A DNA stretch of 64,000 bases from DATAOG01 sp963840925. Lineage in GTDB: Bacteria > Pseudomonadota > Alphaproteobacteria > Geminicoccales > Geminicoccaceae. The notes beneath the pieces are model-generated. The model had not been told where the DNA came from, ran no database searches, and saw only the letters and a list, made by a program, of their open reading frames with translations. This document shows, piece after piece, positions 50,617 through 61,926 of this stretch (the stretch's first letter is position 1; each line of letters opens with the position of its first letter). The stretch is from NCBI GenBank assembly GCA_963840925.1, contig CAWJAY010000019.1:39478-103477 (forward strand), written 5' to 3'. A program made the position numbers and the translations under genes.

Positions 50617-53410
50617 CCGTCGCTGCAACCTTCTCACCAGGCGAGCTGGTCCGGGCGCGCGGTCGCGAATGGATCGTCCTCTCGTCCGGCGATGAGCTGC
50701 GGCTGCGTCCGTTGACCGGCTCCGAGGACGAGGCGGAAACGCTGATCCCCGAGCTGGAAACCGAACCCGTCGACTTCGCCGCGTTCGCACCGCCCACCGG
50801 CGACCGGCCCGGCCCGCGCGAGGCCGCGCTGCTCCTGCGCGATGCCCTCAGGCTTTCGTTGCGCCGCGGCGCCGGCCCGTTCCGAGGCGCAGGCCGGATC
50901 AACTTCGAGCCGCGCGCCTACCAGCTCGCCCCTTTGATGATGGCGCTCCGTCAGGAAACCGCGCGGCTGCTGATCGCCGACGACGTCGGCATCGGCAAGA
51001 CGATCGAGGCCGGCCTGATCCTGCGCGAGCTCATCGACCGCGGCGAGATCGAGCGCTTCGCGGTTCTCTGCCCGCCGCACCTGGTCGATCAATGGACCGC
51101 CGAGCTGCAGACCAAGTTTGCGCTGGCTGCAACGCCGGTCACGGCATCGGGCGCGGCGCGGCTCGAGCGCGAGCTGCCGAACACCATGAGCGTCTTCGAT
51201 GCCTATCCGTTCACGGTCGTCAGCCTCGACTTCATCAAGAGCGATCGCCGGCTCGACGACTTCCTGCGCGCCTGCCCTGAGATGGTGGTGGTCGACGAGG
51301 CGCACGCCGCGGTCTCCGGCGGTCGCGCGCGGCACCGGCGCTTCGAGCTGCTGCGCAAGCTCGCCGAGCGCGCGGACCGGCACCTTCTGATGTTGACGGC
51401 GACGCCACATTCCGGCGACGAGCAGGCCTTTCACAACCTGCTCGGTCTCCTGCATCCCGACTTTGCGCGGCTGCACGACCTCACGGGCGACGCGTACCGG
51501 CTGCTGCGCGAGCGCCTCGCCGGCTATTTCATCCAGCGCCGCCGGCGGGACATCGACGAATGGCACGAGCCCGGCCTGTTCCCCAAGCACGAGACCGCCG
51601 AGCGCAGCTATCGCCTGTCGGGCGACTTCGAGCGCTTCTACGGCGGTGTGCTCGACTACTGCGCCGAGGTGGTGGAGGCTCAGGAGGGCGAGCAGCGTCG
51701 GCGCCTCGCCTTCTGGGGCACGCTTGCCCTGATGCGCTGCGTCGGCTCGAGCCCCGCGGCCGCGGCACGGGCGCTGCGCACGCGCGCCGCACTGGACGTC
51801 GACGACCAGGAGGCCGAGCTGATCGCCGCCCGCACCCTCGACGACGAGGAGGTCGCCGAGGACGACCTGGAGCCCGGCGCCGCGATCGATGACCCGCGCC
51901 TCGCGGCGCTGATCGCGCAGGCCGATGCGCTCGCAGCGCAGTCCTGCGCGCGATCCCAAGTTCGCGCTCCTCAAGGCAGTGCTCGGCGACCTGCTCGACG
52001 CAGGGCTTCGCGCCGGTCGTCTTCTGCCGCTACATCGCCACCGCCGAGGCCGTGGGTGCAGCGCTCGCCCACGCCTTCAAGCAGCACCACGTCGAGGTCG
52101 TGACCGGCCTGCTGCCGCCCGAGGAGCGCGAGACGCGGGTCGAGGCGCTGGGCGAGGAGGAGAAACGCCTGCTGGTCGCGACCGACTGCCTGTCCGAGGG
52201 CATCAACCTCCAGGCCTGCTTCGACGCCGTCGTCCACTACGACCTCTCCTGGAACCCGACCCGCCACCAGCAGCGCGAGGGCCGGGTCGACCGCTTCGGG
52301 CAGAAGAGCCGCACCGTCCGCACATTCCTGCTCTACGGCGAGAACAACCCGGTCGACGGCGCCGTGCTCGAGGTGATCCTCAGGAAGGCGCGCGCGATCG
52401 AGCGCCAGACCGGCGTGCGCGGTGCCGATGCCGGACGAGGGCGGCAGCCTGACCAAAGCGCTGATGTCGGCCGTGCTGCTGCGCGCGCGCGAGCAGCGCC
52501 AGTTCACCCTCGACCTCGACGTCACCGAGATCCCGGCCGCCAGGGACATCGAGATCGCCTGGCAGAACGCCTCCGAGCATGAGAAGGCATCCCGCACCAT
52601 CTTCGCCCAAAGGAGCCTCAAGCCCGAGGAGGTCGTGCCGGAATGGGACGCGACCCGCAAGGCGCTGGGCGGCTTCGAGGATACCGAACGGTTCGTCTCG
52701 CGTGCCTTGATCCGGCTCGGCGCCGCGCTGACCCCATTCGAGGGCGGCGGCTACGGTGCTCCCTTGCACCTCGTGCCCGACGTGCTGAAGGAGCGGCTCC
52801 AGGCCGAAGGGCTGCTCGACGAGAGCCCGTCGCCCAAGCCGCTCCGGATCGCCTTCGAGGCGCGCCCGCGCGCGGGCTTCCTCTCGATCCATCGCGCCCA
52901 CCCGCTGACCGGCGTGCTGGCCGAGACCTTCCTCGAGAACGCCCTCGACGACGGCGCGCGCCAGGACGATCCGGCGACCCTGCCGCGCTGCGGCGTCTGG
53001 GACACCGACGCGGTCGCGGCCGTGACGCACGCTGCTGCTCCTGCGCATCCGCCATCGCCTCCACTCGCGCGGCCGCCTCGGGCCGGTGTTCAGCATGGCC
53101 GAGGAGGCGGCCGCGATCGCCTTTGCCGGCGTGACGCGGATCGCCGCTGGGGACGCGGCCTTCGCCCTGCTCGACGCCACCAGCGGCTCGGTGATCGACC
53201 GCGTGCGCGACGCGAGGCTCCAGGACGCCGTCGCGGCGCTCCCCGCGCTGCAGCCGGCGCTCGACGCCTACGCGGCGGAGCGCGCCGCGACGCTCGCCGA
53301 GGACCACACCCGCGTGCGCCAGGCGCTCGGCTCCGCGGGCGCCGGTCACGGTCGAGGCGGTCACGCCGGTCGACGTGATCGGCCTCTACGTCCTTCTGCC
53401 GCGCCTTTGA
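50613..53410 (+). CDS. SNF2-like helicase (DrmD-like), frameshifted
   Basis: The protein of about 930 residues starts with a small SH3-like lead (FSPGELVRARGREWIVL) and continues to an SNF2 ATPase: Walker A IADDVGIGKTIEAGLIL, CPPHLVDQWTAEL, DEAH in MVVVDEAHAAVSGG, LTATPHSGDEQAFHNLL. After two extra bases near 51945 and 52007 come VFCRYIATAEAVGAAL and VATDCLSEGINLQACFD with the arginine-finger block REGRVDRFGQ. A long C-terminal region follows. Further indels lie near 52420, 53030 and 53340. It is coupled to the DUF1998 helicase and followed 7 bases later by the methyltransferase. Confidence 0.88.
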
Positions 53411-53417
53411 GCCGGCC

Positions 53418-56400
53418 ATGGCCGCCAGGCCCATCCGCCGCCGTCGCTCCCGCGCCAACGCCCGCCTCGATCTCGCCGCGCTCGAGATCGCGGGCGCGCT
53501 GCTCACCCCCGACATCGTCGCCCGGATCGCGGCGTTCGACGCCAGCGAGCAGACCGAGGCGGGCTACGGCGTCCCGCCCGGCCTCAAGGTCCGCGACGAG
53601 ATCGCCCGCTACTTCCGCATCGGCGAGGCGCTCTGGTCCCGCTTCGAGGCCGCGCCGCGGCGCCAGCATCGCCGCCTCCGAGCGCTTCGTGCTCGACCTG
53701 CTGCGCCAGTGCTTCGGCTTCGACACCATCGCCGAGCAGGCCCCGGTCCGGATGGGCGAGCGCGTCTTCCCGATCCGCCATGCGGCGCTCGCAGGCCGCG
53801 TCCCGATCGTCATCGCCCCGGCCGCGGCCGAAGGCGCGCGCCGGAGCGGCGTCGACGAGAGCCTCGTGCAGTTCGCCGACGGCACCCGCCGCCGCTCGGC
53901 GACGCTGCTCCTGCAGGAATACCTGAACGCCCACCAGACCGCGCTCTGGGGTCTCGCGAGCGACGGCCTGACGCTCCGCCTGATGCGCGACAACATCAGC
54001 CTGACCCGCCCGGCCTGGATCGAGGCCGACCTCGCGAAGATCTTCACGGACGGCCTGTTCCCCGACTTCACGGCGCTTTGGCTCCTGATCCACCAGAGCC
54101 GCTTCGGCGCCCCGGATGCCGCGGTCACCGACTGCCCGCTCGAGCGCTGGCGCGAGCGCGGCCGGACCGAGGGCACGGCCGCCCGCGACAAGCTGCGCCT
54201 GGGCGTCGAGGCGGCGCTCGAGGAGCTCGGCCAGGGCTTCATCGAGCACCCGGCCAACGCCGCGCTCCGCCAGGCGCTGAGCCGGCGGCGACCTGTCCCC
54301 GCAGGCCTACTTCGAGCAGCTGCTCCGCCTCGTCTACCGCCTGATCTTCCTGTTCGCCGCCGAGGACCGCGACCTGCTGCATCCGGCGAGCGCCACCGCG
54401 GCCGCGCGCCGCATCTACGCCGAGGGCTACGGCGTCGCCCGCCTGCGCGAGCGCTGCATGCGCCGCACCGCCTGGGACCAGCACACCGACGCCTTCGAGG
54501 GCCTGAAGGCGACCTTCAAGGCGCTCTCGCGCGGCGAGCCGAAGCTCGGCCTGCCGGCGCTGGGCGGCCTGTTCGCCCACGACCTGACCCCGCAGCTCAC
54601 CGCGTCGCGCATCGCCAACCGCCGCCTGCTGGCCGCCATCTGGCGCCTCGCCTGGCTCCGCCCCGAGGGCCAGCCGCTCACCCGGGTCAACTGGCGCGAC
54701 ATGGAGACCGAGGAGCTGGGCTCGGTCTACGAGGGCCTGCTCGAGCTGACCCCGCGCGCCTCCGCCGACGCCCGCACCTTCGCCTTCGCCGAGGGCGACG
54801 AGACCCGCGGCCACGCGCGCAAGACCACCGGCTCCTACTACACGCCCGAAGCGCTGGTGAAGCTGCTGCTGGACTCCACCCTCGACCCGGTCCTGGACGC
54901 GGCCGAGGCGCGCAATCCCGCGGACCCGATCGCCGAGATCCTGAGGCTCTCGATCCTCGATCCCGCCTGCGGCTCCGGCCATTTCCTGCTCGGCGCCGCG
55001 CGCCGCGCGGCCGCCCGCATCGCCAAGCTCCGGAGCCCCGGCGCGCCGTCCCAGATCGAGTTCCAGCACGCGCTGCGCGAGGTCGTCTCGCGCTGCATCT
55101 ACGGCGTCGATCGCAACCCGCTCGCGGTCGAGCTGTGCAAGGTGGCGCTCTGGATCGAGGCGCTCGAGCCCGGCAAGCCGCTCACCTTCCTCGACGCCCG
55201 CATCCGCTGCGGCGACAGCCTGATCGGCGTCTTCGACTACGCCATGCTGAAGGACGGCATCCCGGACGAGGCCTACAAGCCGCTGACCGGCGACGACAAG
55301 GACGCCGCCAAGAGCCTGGGCAAAGCTCAACCGCGGCCAGCGCGACGGCAAGGCCAAGGACGGCATGCTCGCCGAGATCCGCCCGCCCGCGGGCCTGCTC
55401 GATGCCGCGCGCGCCATCGCCAGATGCCCGAGGACACGCTCGAGCAGATCGCCGCCAAGCAGAAGGCGCTCGCCCGCCTCCACGCCGGCAGCTGGCTGCA
55501 CCTCAAGGCCGCCTGCGACCTCTACGTCGCCGCCTTTTTCGCGCCCAAGACCGAGCCGCCGCCGTCGATGGTGCAGCTCGGCACGGCCACGATGCCGCTC
55601 ACCGACCACGTCTGGCGCGCCGCCGCCGGCCACCAGGTCTTTCCCCGCTGTTCGCCGAAGCCGACCGCATCGCGCACGCCGTCCACGCCTTCCACTGGCC
55701 GCTCGAGTTCCCCGACATCCTCGCCCGCGGCGGCTTCGACGCCGTGGTCGGCAACCCGCCATGGGAGCGGATCAAGCTCCAGGAGCAGGAGTTCTTCGCC
55801 GCCCGCTCGCCCGAGATCGCGAACGCGCCGAATGCCGCCGCCCGGGGCGGGCTGATCCAGGCGCTGGCCGAGGCCGAGGACGGCTCGCCTGAGCGCCGGC
55901 TCCACGACGACTTCGTCTTCGCCAAGCGCGCGGCCGAAGGCGGCGAGCGAGTTCGCCCGCAACTCCGGCCGCTTTCCGCTGACCGGCACCGGCGACGTCA
56001 ACACCTACGCCCTGTTCGCCGAGCTCTTCTCCCGACTCGCCCGCGCCGCCCCGAGCACGGCGCCGGTGCGCTCGATCGCCCAGGCGATCGTCGAGCGGCC
56101 CTCGCGCCACGATCCGCCACCCGGCCGCGCCGGCGTCATCGTGCCGACCGGCATCGCGACCGACAGCTCGACCAGCGCGTTCTTCGGCGATCTCGTCGAG
56201 CAAGCGCGTCTGGCACGGCTTGATACGACTTCGAGAACCGAGCCTGGGTTCTTCGATCGGATCGGTCACGCCGCTTCAAATTCTGCCTCCTCGGTGCTTG
56301 GGCGCGTGGCAGATCACGAGCCGCAGAGTTCGCTTTCTTCCTCGTCAGGCGCAGCGACTCGACGAGCCCGAGCGCCGCTTCTCGCTGTCGCCAGAGCAGA

Positions 56401-57798
56401 TCGCGCGAATCAATCCGAACACCAGGACCGCGCCGGTGTTTCGCTCGCGCGCCGACGCCGCGCTGACCGCCAAGATCTACGATCGCGTCCCGGTCCTGAT
56501 CGAGGAGCGCCCGAAGGAGGACGGCGGCGACGTGAACCCCTGGGGCATCACGTTCCAGCGCATGTTCGACATGTCGAACGACTCCGGCCTGTTCAGGACC
56601 GCGGCGCAACTGCGCGGACGACGGCTGGAGCCGCGACGGCACCGACTGGGTGCGCGAGGGCGCGGACGGCCTCGAGCGGCGGGTGCCGCTCTACGAGGCC
56701 AAGATGATCCACCATTTCGATCATCGCTGGGCCACGTATCCCGACGGCAGCGCCGGCGATGATGACGCCCGCGACGTCACCCTGGACGAGAAGCGCGATC
56801 CCGCGTTCGAGCCCCAGCCCCGCTACTGGGTGCCGGAGGACGAGGTGACGCTCCGCGCCGCCCGCGTGCCGAGCCGGCTCAAGTCGGCCTGGCGCAGGCG
56901 CGACAAGGATCCCGACGCCTGCGCGCGGGTCCTGGGCGAGTGGCTGGCCGGCGCCTTCCCGGACCTCGAAGGCCGGCCGCTCGCCGAGGACGATCTCCGC
57001 GACGATCTTCGGTCACGACCTCGACTGGTATCGGATCGTCAAGAAGCCCTTCTCGGTCTGGCTCGCCGGGGCCAAGGGCGACGAGATGCAGGCGGAGACG
57101 CCGCTCACCTGGGACGACCTCGCCTTCCTGCGCGAGGGCCCGTCCGACCCGCTGGATCTCGCCTGGGCGATCATCGAGCGCAGGCAGCCCCGCTGGCTCA
57201 TGGGCTGGCGCGACATCTGCCGCTCGACCGACGAGCGCACGGTGATCGGTGCCGTCTTTCCCAAAGTTGGCGTCGGCAACAATCTTCCCGTCTGGTACCT
57301 CGGTCAGCCGATCAGCGCTCCAGAGGCAGCAGCATTCATCGGGCTGATGTCGAGCTTGGTTCTTGACTTCGCGGCGAGGCACAAGGTCGGCGGTACGCAC
57401 CTGAACTTCTTCATTGCACAACAGCTCCCAGTCCTACCGCCTTCTGATTTCAAGCGAAGCAGATCTTGATTTCATCACGCCGCGGGTGCTGGAGCTGACC
57501 TACACCAGCCACGCGATGCGGCCGTGGGCCGAGGATCTGGGCCATCGGGGACCGCCGTTCGCCTGGGACGAGGAGCGCCGTGCGTAGCTGCGCGCCGAGC
57601 TCGACGCCTTCTTCGCCATGAAGTACGGGCTCAGCCGCGAGGAGCTGGTCTACGTCCTCGACCCGGCCAAGGCCAAGGGAGCCGGACTACCCGTCCGAGA
57701 CCTTCCGCGTGCTCCAGAAGAACGAGATCGCGCGCTTTGGCGAGTACCGCACCGAGCGCCTCGTCCTCGCCGCCTTCGACCGCCTGACCGGCGCGTGA
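53418..57798 (+). CDS. Eco57I-type adenine-N6 DNA methyltransferase, heavily frameshifted
   Basis: The reconstructed protein is about 1450 residues. A long N-terminal region (LNAHQTALWGLASDGLTLRL, RLIFLFAAEDRDLL, ELGSVYEGLLELTP, TTGSYYTPEALVKLLL) leads to the SAM motif ILDPACGSGHFLLGAARRA (near 54959), the acidic VDRNPLAVELCKVALW, and catalytic NPPW (near 55753). A target-recognition-like C-terminus follows (GNNLPVWYLGQPISAPEA, THLNFFIAQQLPVLPP, FRVLQKNEIARFGEYR). At least ten indels are needed, including one that creates a stop near 57587. It methylates adenine, probably to mark self DNA for the adjoining helicases, as DrmMI or PglX do. Confidence 0.85.
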
Positions 57799-57801
57799 GC
57801 C

Positions 57802-59115
57802 GTGCTGGAAGGAGCTGCCGTGGCAGACCCCGTGCGCACTTTCGCTGTGGCCTCTGATGAGGCCCTCGTCGAGCTGATCTCCCGCGCCCGAAGTCGGCTC
57901 GTCGTCATCGCCCCCGCGTTGACGAAACCGGTCGCCGATGCGGTTTCCCGCCGGTTCGACGAACTCGGACAGCTGAGCGTGACCGTGATCCTCGACGCCG
58001 ATCCCGAGGTGTATCGTCTGGGCTTCGGCGATCAGGAGGCATTGGAAACAATCCGCGTCGGCGAGCGTCAAGGCGCTGTTCGACCTTCGGGAGCAGCCCG
58101 GCGTTCGGATCGGCGTCGTGATTTCCGATGACACGACGATGGTCTACTCGCCGGTCTCGAAGAACATCGAGGCGGGGTCGACCTCGGTGGATAGACCCAA
58201 CGCCTCGTTCTGACCGGCAGCTTGAGCGACCGCATTGCAGTCGCCGCTGGCGCAGACGCGAGCGACACGACGCCAAAGGCCGAGGTGGGGGACAGAGCGC
58301 TCAAGCCCGCCAGGGTTCAGCAGATGCAGGCGGACCTGCAGGCAAACCCGCCGAAGCCGTTCGACATCACACGCAAGATGAACGTTTTCTCCTCGAAGGT
58401 GCAGTACGTCGAGTTCTCCGCGTCGAACTACCGTCTCACGATGCGGCAGATACCCTTGCCGCCAGAGCTTGTCGACGTGGCCGACGATGACCTGAGAGAC
58501 CATATCAGCAGCCGAATCCGCGCCCATTCGATGGCATCGGTAAGCTCGACGTCACCATCGACCATGACGGCAAATCCGAGACCTGAAGGGGGTCGATGAC
58601 GACTGGCTCAACAAAGAGAGAAAACGGATCGAAAACGAGTATACCTTCCAGATCAACAACTTCGGGCGAGTGATACTCTATAGCGACCGAGAGGCTTTCG
58701 ATAGGGCGGCAGAACGATTCAGATCGATTGTAGAGAAGTACCAGGCCGTTTGAGAGATGCCCTCAGCAGGTCACGGTCAGAGTTCGAACAGAGAATCGTC
58801 TGCGAGTTCGGCCCGAGATGGGAACGAAATCCGCCAGCGTTTTTTGCCCGATGGCGCATCGAGGCCACGCCCAGAACATCGGGGCCGAACTCCAGCGATT
58901 AGCGCAGGAGATTTTCGAAAGCGCCGTTTCGTTCGACGCCCCGGTCGTGAAGATTCTCTACAAGAACGTTGCGCCAGAAAATCTGCGAGAGACGCGCATT
59001 CCTTGAGGTCCTTAGGACAATCATGCTCAAAAGGCGCGTGCCGCGTGAAATCATCAATTCGTTGTTCGAGTCGGGGCAGGCCGCCCCGGAGACTGGCGCT
59101 TTCCTTGGCCGGTAA
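57802..59115 (+). CDS. Unrecognised PLD-like defence-island protein, about 435 residues, heavily frameshifted
   Basis: Pieces in different frames join into one chain: DEALVELISRARSRLVVIAP, LSVTVILDADPEVYRLGF, VRIGVVISDDTTMVYSP, FDITRKMNVFSSKVQYVEF, ENEYTFQINNFGRVILY, RDALSRSRSEFEQRIV, ELQRLAQEIFESAVSFDA, AFLEVLRTIMLKRRVPREI, ending ETGAFLGR. The first 120 residues resemble a phospholipase-D half-domain, but no HxKxxxxD motif is present where expected. DISARM has a PLD protein (DrmC) in this role; relation is inferred from position. The start GTG is 3 bases after the methyltransferase stop. Confidence 0.6.
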
Positions 59116-59123
59116 GGTAAACC

Positions 59124-59910
59124 ATGGCGCTTACGCCATTCGAGCGCATTAGCCTTGATAAGGCGGCGGTCGACGAGGGCTTCGGCATTCGCCGCGCCGA
59201 TGTGGGCGACTGGCTCGCCTACGAGAGCCTGGGCGCGCCCGCGGCGGTCCGCCTAACCGCGGTGCGGGGGCTACGTCGCGGCGATCGATCACGCTGGAGT
59301 CGCGGCGACCTCGCTCTCCGCTGGCCGCTATGGGATGGCGCACCCCCGCCGGCTTCACCGCTTTCGTCGTGTCCGACACCGCGCCGCTGCATGAGCTGGT
59401 GGCGAGATGTGGCGCCTGGCCCGGGCGCTGCCTCTGGCGCCGCTGCGCGCATTCGAGAAGCAGACCCGCGGTCTGCCCCGGGCCACCGAAGTCGAGCGCT
59501 TGGTCGTCCAGCGGGTCGGGCAGGACGTGTTCCGCGGCGCGCTAATGGACTACTGGGGCGGCCGCTGCGCGATCACCGGCTGCGCCGAGCCGCTGCTGCT
59601 GCGGGCGAGCCACATCAAGCCGTGGGCGCAGTGCGAGTCCGACGCAGAGCGACTTGATGTTTACAACGGTCTGCTGCTGGCTGCCCATCTCGATGCCGCG
59701 TTCGACGCCGGCCTGATCGATTTCGACGATACCGGGCAGCTCCGCTTCGCCGAACGCTTCTCGCCGGCCGATCGGCTGGCGATGGCGCTCGACAACTCAA
59801 TGGCACTCGCCAAGCTTACCCCCGAGCACCGCGTCTTCCTCGCCTGGCGCCGTAGCCATCTGCTGACCGCCGCGCTATCCCTCTCAGTCGATGGCTGGAG
59901 CAGACGATGA
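59124..59910 (+). CDS. HNH endonuclease, frameshifted
   Basis: The C-terminal domain is a clear HNH nuclease: DYWGGRCAITGCAEPLLLRA, ASHIKPWAQCESD and NGLLLAAHLDAAFDAGLI, with the catalytic His in SHIKPW and the Asn/His pair after it. The N-terminal 90 residues (LDKAAVDEGFGIRRADVGDW, YVAAIDHAGV) form a substrate-recognition-like part broken by indels near 59265 and 59400. The reconstructed length is about 262 residues. The start is 8 bases after the preceding stop and AAGG lies upstream, so it belongs to the same island and could supply DNA cleavage. Confidence 0.85.
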
Positions 59911-60401
59911 ACCACCGAGCCTACTCCTCGGCAGATAGAGCGTTCGCCCGCAGGCGTGTTGGTAGAGCGGACGGCATTCGGACACTCGGTATCGCAACTA
60001 GGTTCTGGCGCGGGCGTGCTTGGAAATTCCAGGTAAAATTCCACAATGCAAAAAATAGGAGCCAGCCGGGGCTGAGCGACATGGCGCATTCCGTCCCTTT
60101 GGCGTCACTTTTGCACCCGAAATCAGCGGTTTTTGCGGCCAATCGAGCCGTTTCGCGGTCGCATCCAGCACCCAAATCGCCTTTGCGCCCAAAAGTCGGT
60201 CTCAGGCAATGGCTTGCCCACACCACACACTCGGTTCGCATCAGTTCACAGAAGTGACACATCGCGTTCGCACCGCACTTCGCCAAGGGATCGAAAATGG
60301 CCCCTGGAAATTCGCGAATTTCCCCGACCGGAGGCCCTCTGGACGCGTGCGCTGCCCGACGCGCCCGATGGTTTGATGAGCGGCTCGTCGGGAAATCCGG
60401 C
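59911..60401. other. Lower-GC region after the defence island
   Basis: No supportable gene. Base composition is visibly less GC-rich than the genes around it. Short open frames on both strands show no conserved motif. A fragment near 59960-60005 (TTGGTAGAGCGGACG) recalls part of a tRNA, but no complete cloverleaf can be formed. It holds the 18-bp palindrome listed separately and may mark the right edge of the island. Confidence 0.45.
60306..60323. promoter_or_regulatory. 18-bp perfect palindrome
   Basis: GGAAATTCGCGAATTTCC is self-complementary along its whole length, with AT-rich arms and a CGCG centre. It could bind a dimeric regulator or serve as a recombination site. It sits between the HNH gene and the AT-hook protein gene in otherwise non-coding DNA. 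Confidence 0.5.
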
Positions 60402-60869
60402 CTAATTCAGGGCCGTCGTGGCCAGTGCCCCGTTTTTCCTGTTCCGGCTGCCGGGCGGGCGGCCGCGGCCGCGCTTGGCGGGTGCGGCCTGGGCAGCCGC
60501 CGCAGGCATTTCCGGGATCGCTGAAGCGGCAGGCGGCAGAGCATGCCGGGCTGGCTCGATCGGATCGGGCTCGTCGGTCCGGCCGAAATCCTGGACCAAT
60601 CGGACGCTGACCGAGCCGCGCGAGCCGCTCCGGACCATCAGCAGCGCCATCCGCAAGCCAGCGGCCGCGGCGCCAGGCAGGCGCTCGTCCAACGCGCCAG
60701 CGCGGGCGTAGACGAGATCGCCGGGTTGGAGCTGCGCGCCCGCGGCGCTGAAATAACCCGGCGCCAGCACGTCGTGGAGCGCGTCGGCGGTTCCATAGCC
60801 CCAGACCCGGAACGCATGCGTCCCCGGCACGAAGAACGCCTCCTGCAGATCAGATCGGCGATAGCTCAT
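60402..60869 (-). CDS. Conserved hypothetical protein with C-terminal AT-hook
   Basis: The 155-residue protein begins MSYRRSDLQEAFFVPGTHAF and has RVWGYGTADALHDVLAPGYF, a pattern seen in small alphaproteobacterial phage- or island-associated hypotheticals. The tail AKRGRGRPPGSRNRK is a canonical AT-hook (GRP core) that would bind the minor groove of AT-rich DNA. The middle is Ala/Pro-rich. AGGAGGG lies five bases before the ATG at 60869; an ATG at 60872 is also in frame. The function is unknown. Confidence 0.7.
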   Translation of the reverse strand: MSYRRSDLQEAFFVPGTHAFRVWGYGTADALHDVLAPGYFSAAGAQLQPGDLVYARAGALDERLPGAAAAGLRMALLMVRSGSRGSVSVRLVQDFGRTDEPDPIEPARHALPPAASAIPEMPAAAAQAAPAKRGRGRPPGSRNRKNGALATTALN

Positions 60870-60872
60870 CAT

Positions 60873-61270
60873 AGCCCTCCTTGGAGTGATTCCGGCCTAT
60901 CGGGTCTCACGAAACACCCATGCTCCAGCACCGCCTCGGGCGCATCGGCGGTCCATGACTCGGAGCGGAATATATTCCGAAATATCGAAGGGCCGCAAGG
61001 GTTCTTGTGCGGACAAATGAGGGCAGGGTAGCGGTACAGCGCCAGGAAAAGCCATCGACCGCGAATTTCCGTTCTTGTATATCTTCCTACAATGCCGCAG
61101 CATGGTGACCGACCGCCGACCGGTGCCGGACACGACCCTTCCGCCGCGCCGCAGCTCACAAACGAGGCGAAAACGATGACCACCGACCGCATCCCCGGGC
61201 TCGAATCGAGAACCGGGTTTTCCCGCTGCCGCAGCGGGACGTTGCCAGCTTGCGCGACCCGGGGCGCGCG
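60873..61270. other. Divergent intergenic region
   Basis: This 398-base stretch separates the AT-hook protein gene from the rightward hypothetical at 61271. It contains the 14-bp palindrome at 60966 and AT-rich patches around 60965-60985 and 61070-61090 that may hold promoters. A short frame at 61092-61274 shows no recognisable features. Confidence 0.4.
60966..60979. promoter_or_regulatory. 14-bp AT-rich palindrome, possible operator
   Basis: CGGAATATATTCCG is perfectly self-complementary and lies about 100 bases upstream of the AT-hook protein gene on the opposite strand. Its AT-rich centre in a GC-rich setting suits a regulator site or the AT-hook protein itself (autoregulation is speculative). 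Confidence 0.45.
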
Positions 61271-61926
61271 ATGACCGCCGGCCGCTCGCCAGCCGCTCGG
61301 CCGCGGCGCTCCGAGCCAGCCGCTGTCGCCGGCTCCGAAAATCGGGCAAAAGCCAGCCGGCAGAACGGCGGGAAAGCGCATGGCCCCCGGAGCGTGGCCG
61401 GCAAGGCGCGCTCGGCGCGCAACGCGCTCAAGCACGGCCTCTCGGGCGCGCCGGCTGGTCCTGCTCGATGGCGAGGATCCCGCTGAGTTCTCCGCGCCTT
61501 CGCCCGCGCGCTGCAGGGCGGAGCTCGCGCCCGCGGGCGCGCTCCAGGCCGATCGGTCGGCCGTGATCGTCGATCGCCACCTGGCGCGCGCGCCGCGCCG
61601 ACCAGCTCGAGGCGGCCGGTGCTCTACAACTTTTCTCGACGCCAGCCCGCTCGATGCTGTTTTTCCCACCCCCAGCGCCGATCCCGGGAGGCGGCGCGGG
61701 GCCGAAGCTCGGCATCGGGCTGATCCGGGACAACCATGGCCCGCGCGCGTTCGCGACCCTGGTCCGCTACCGCGGCTCGGTGCTGGCCGAGCTGTTCCGT
61801 GTCACCGGCCGTCCTCGAAGATGCTGCAGGCCGTCGACCGCCGCCCCCGCCGCCGAACGCCTGCCGCTGGCGCTGCCGCCGGCAAAACCAAACAAACCCG
61901 AGAAACGTGCCGAGAACAGCGGGTTA
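61271..61926 (+). CDS. Conserved hypothetical protein, frameshifted
   Basis: The N-terminus has the motif KASRQNGGKAHGPRS followed by AGKARSARNALKHGLS. This NGKKS-GP...GKARS-RNALKHGL block is typical of an uncharacterised alphaproteobacterial family often found near mobile DNA. After shifts it continues LVLLDGEDPAEFSAFARAL and then GIGLIRDNHGPRAFATLVRYRGSVLAEL, the family's C-terminal block. At least three indels are needed, and the stop near 61926 is an estimate. The function is unknown. Confidence 0.6.

Noticed and set aside
59945..60010. Possible tRNA
   Set aside because: TTGGTAGAGC resembles a D-arm, but no acceptor stem, anticodon stem or TTCGA-type T-arm can be paired around it.
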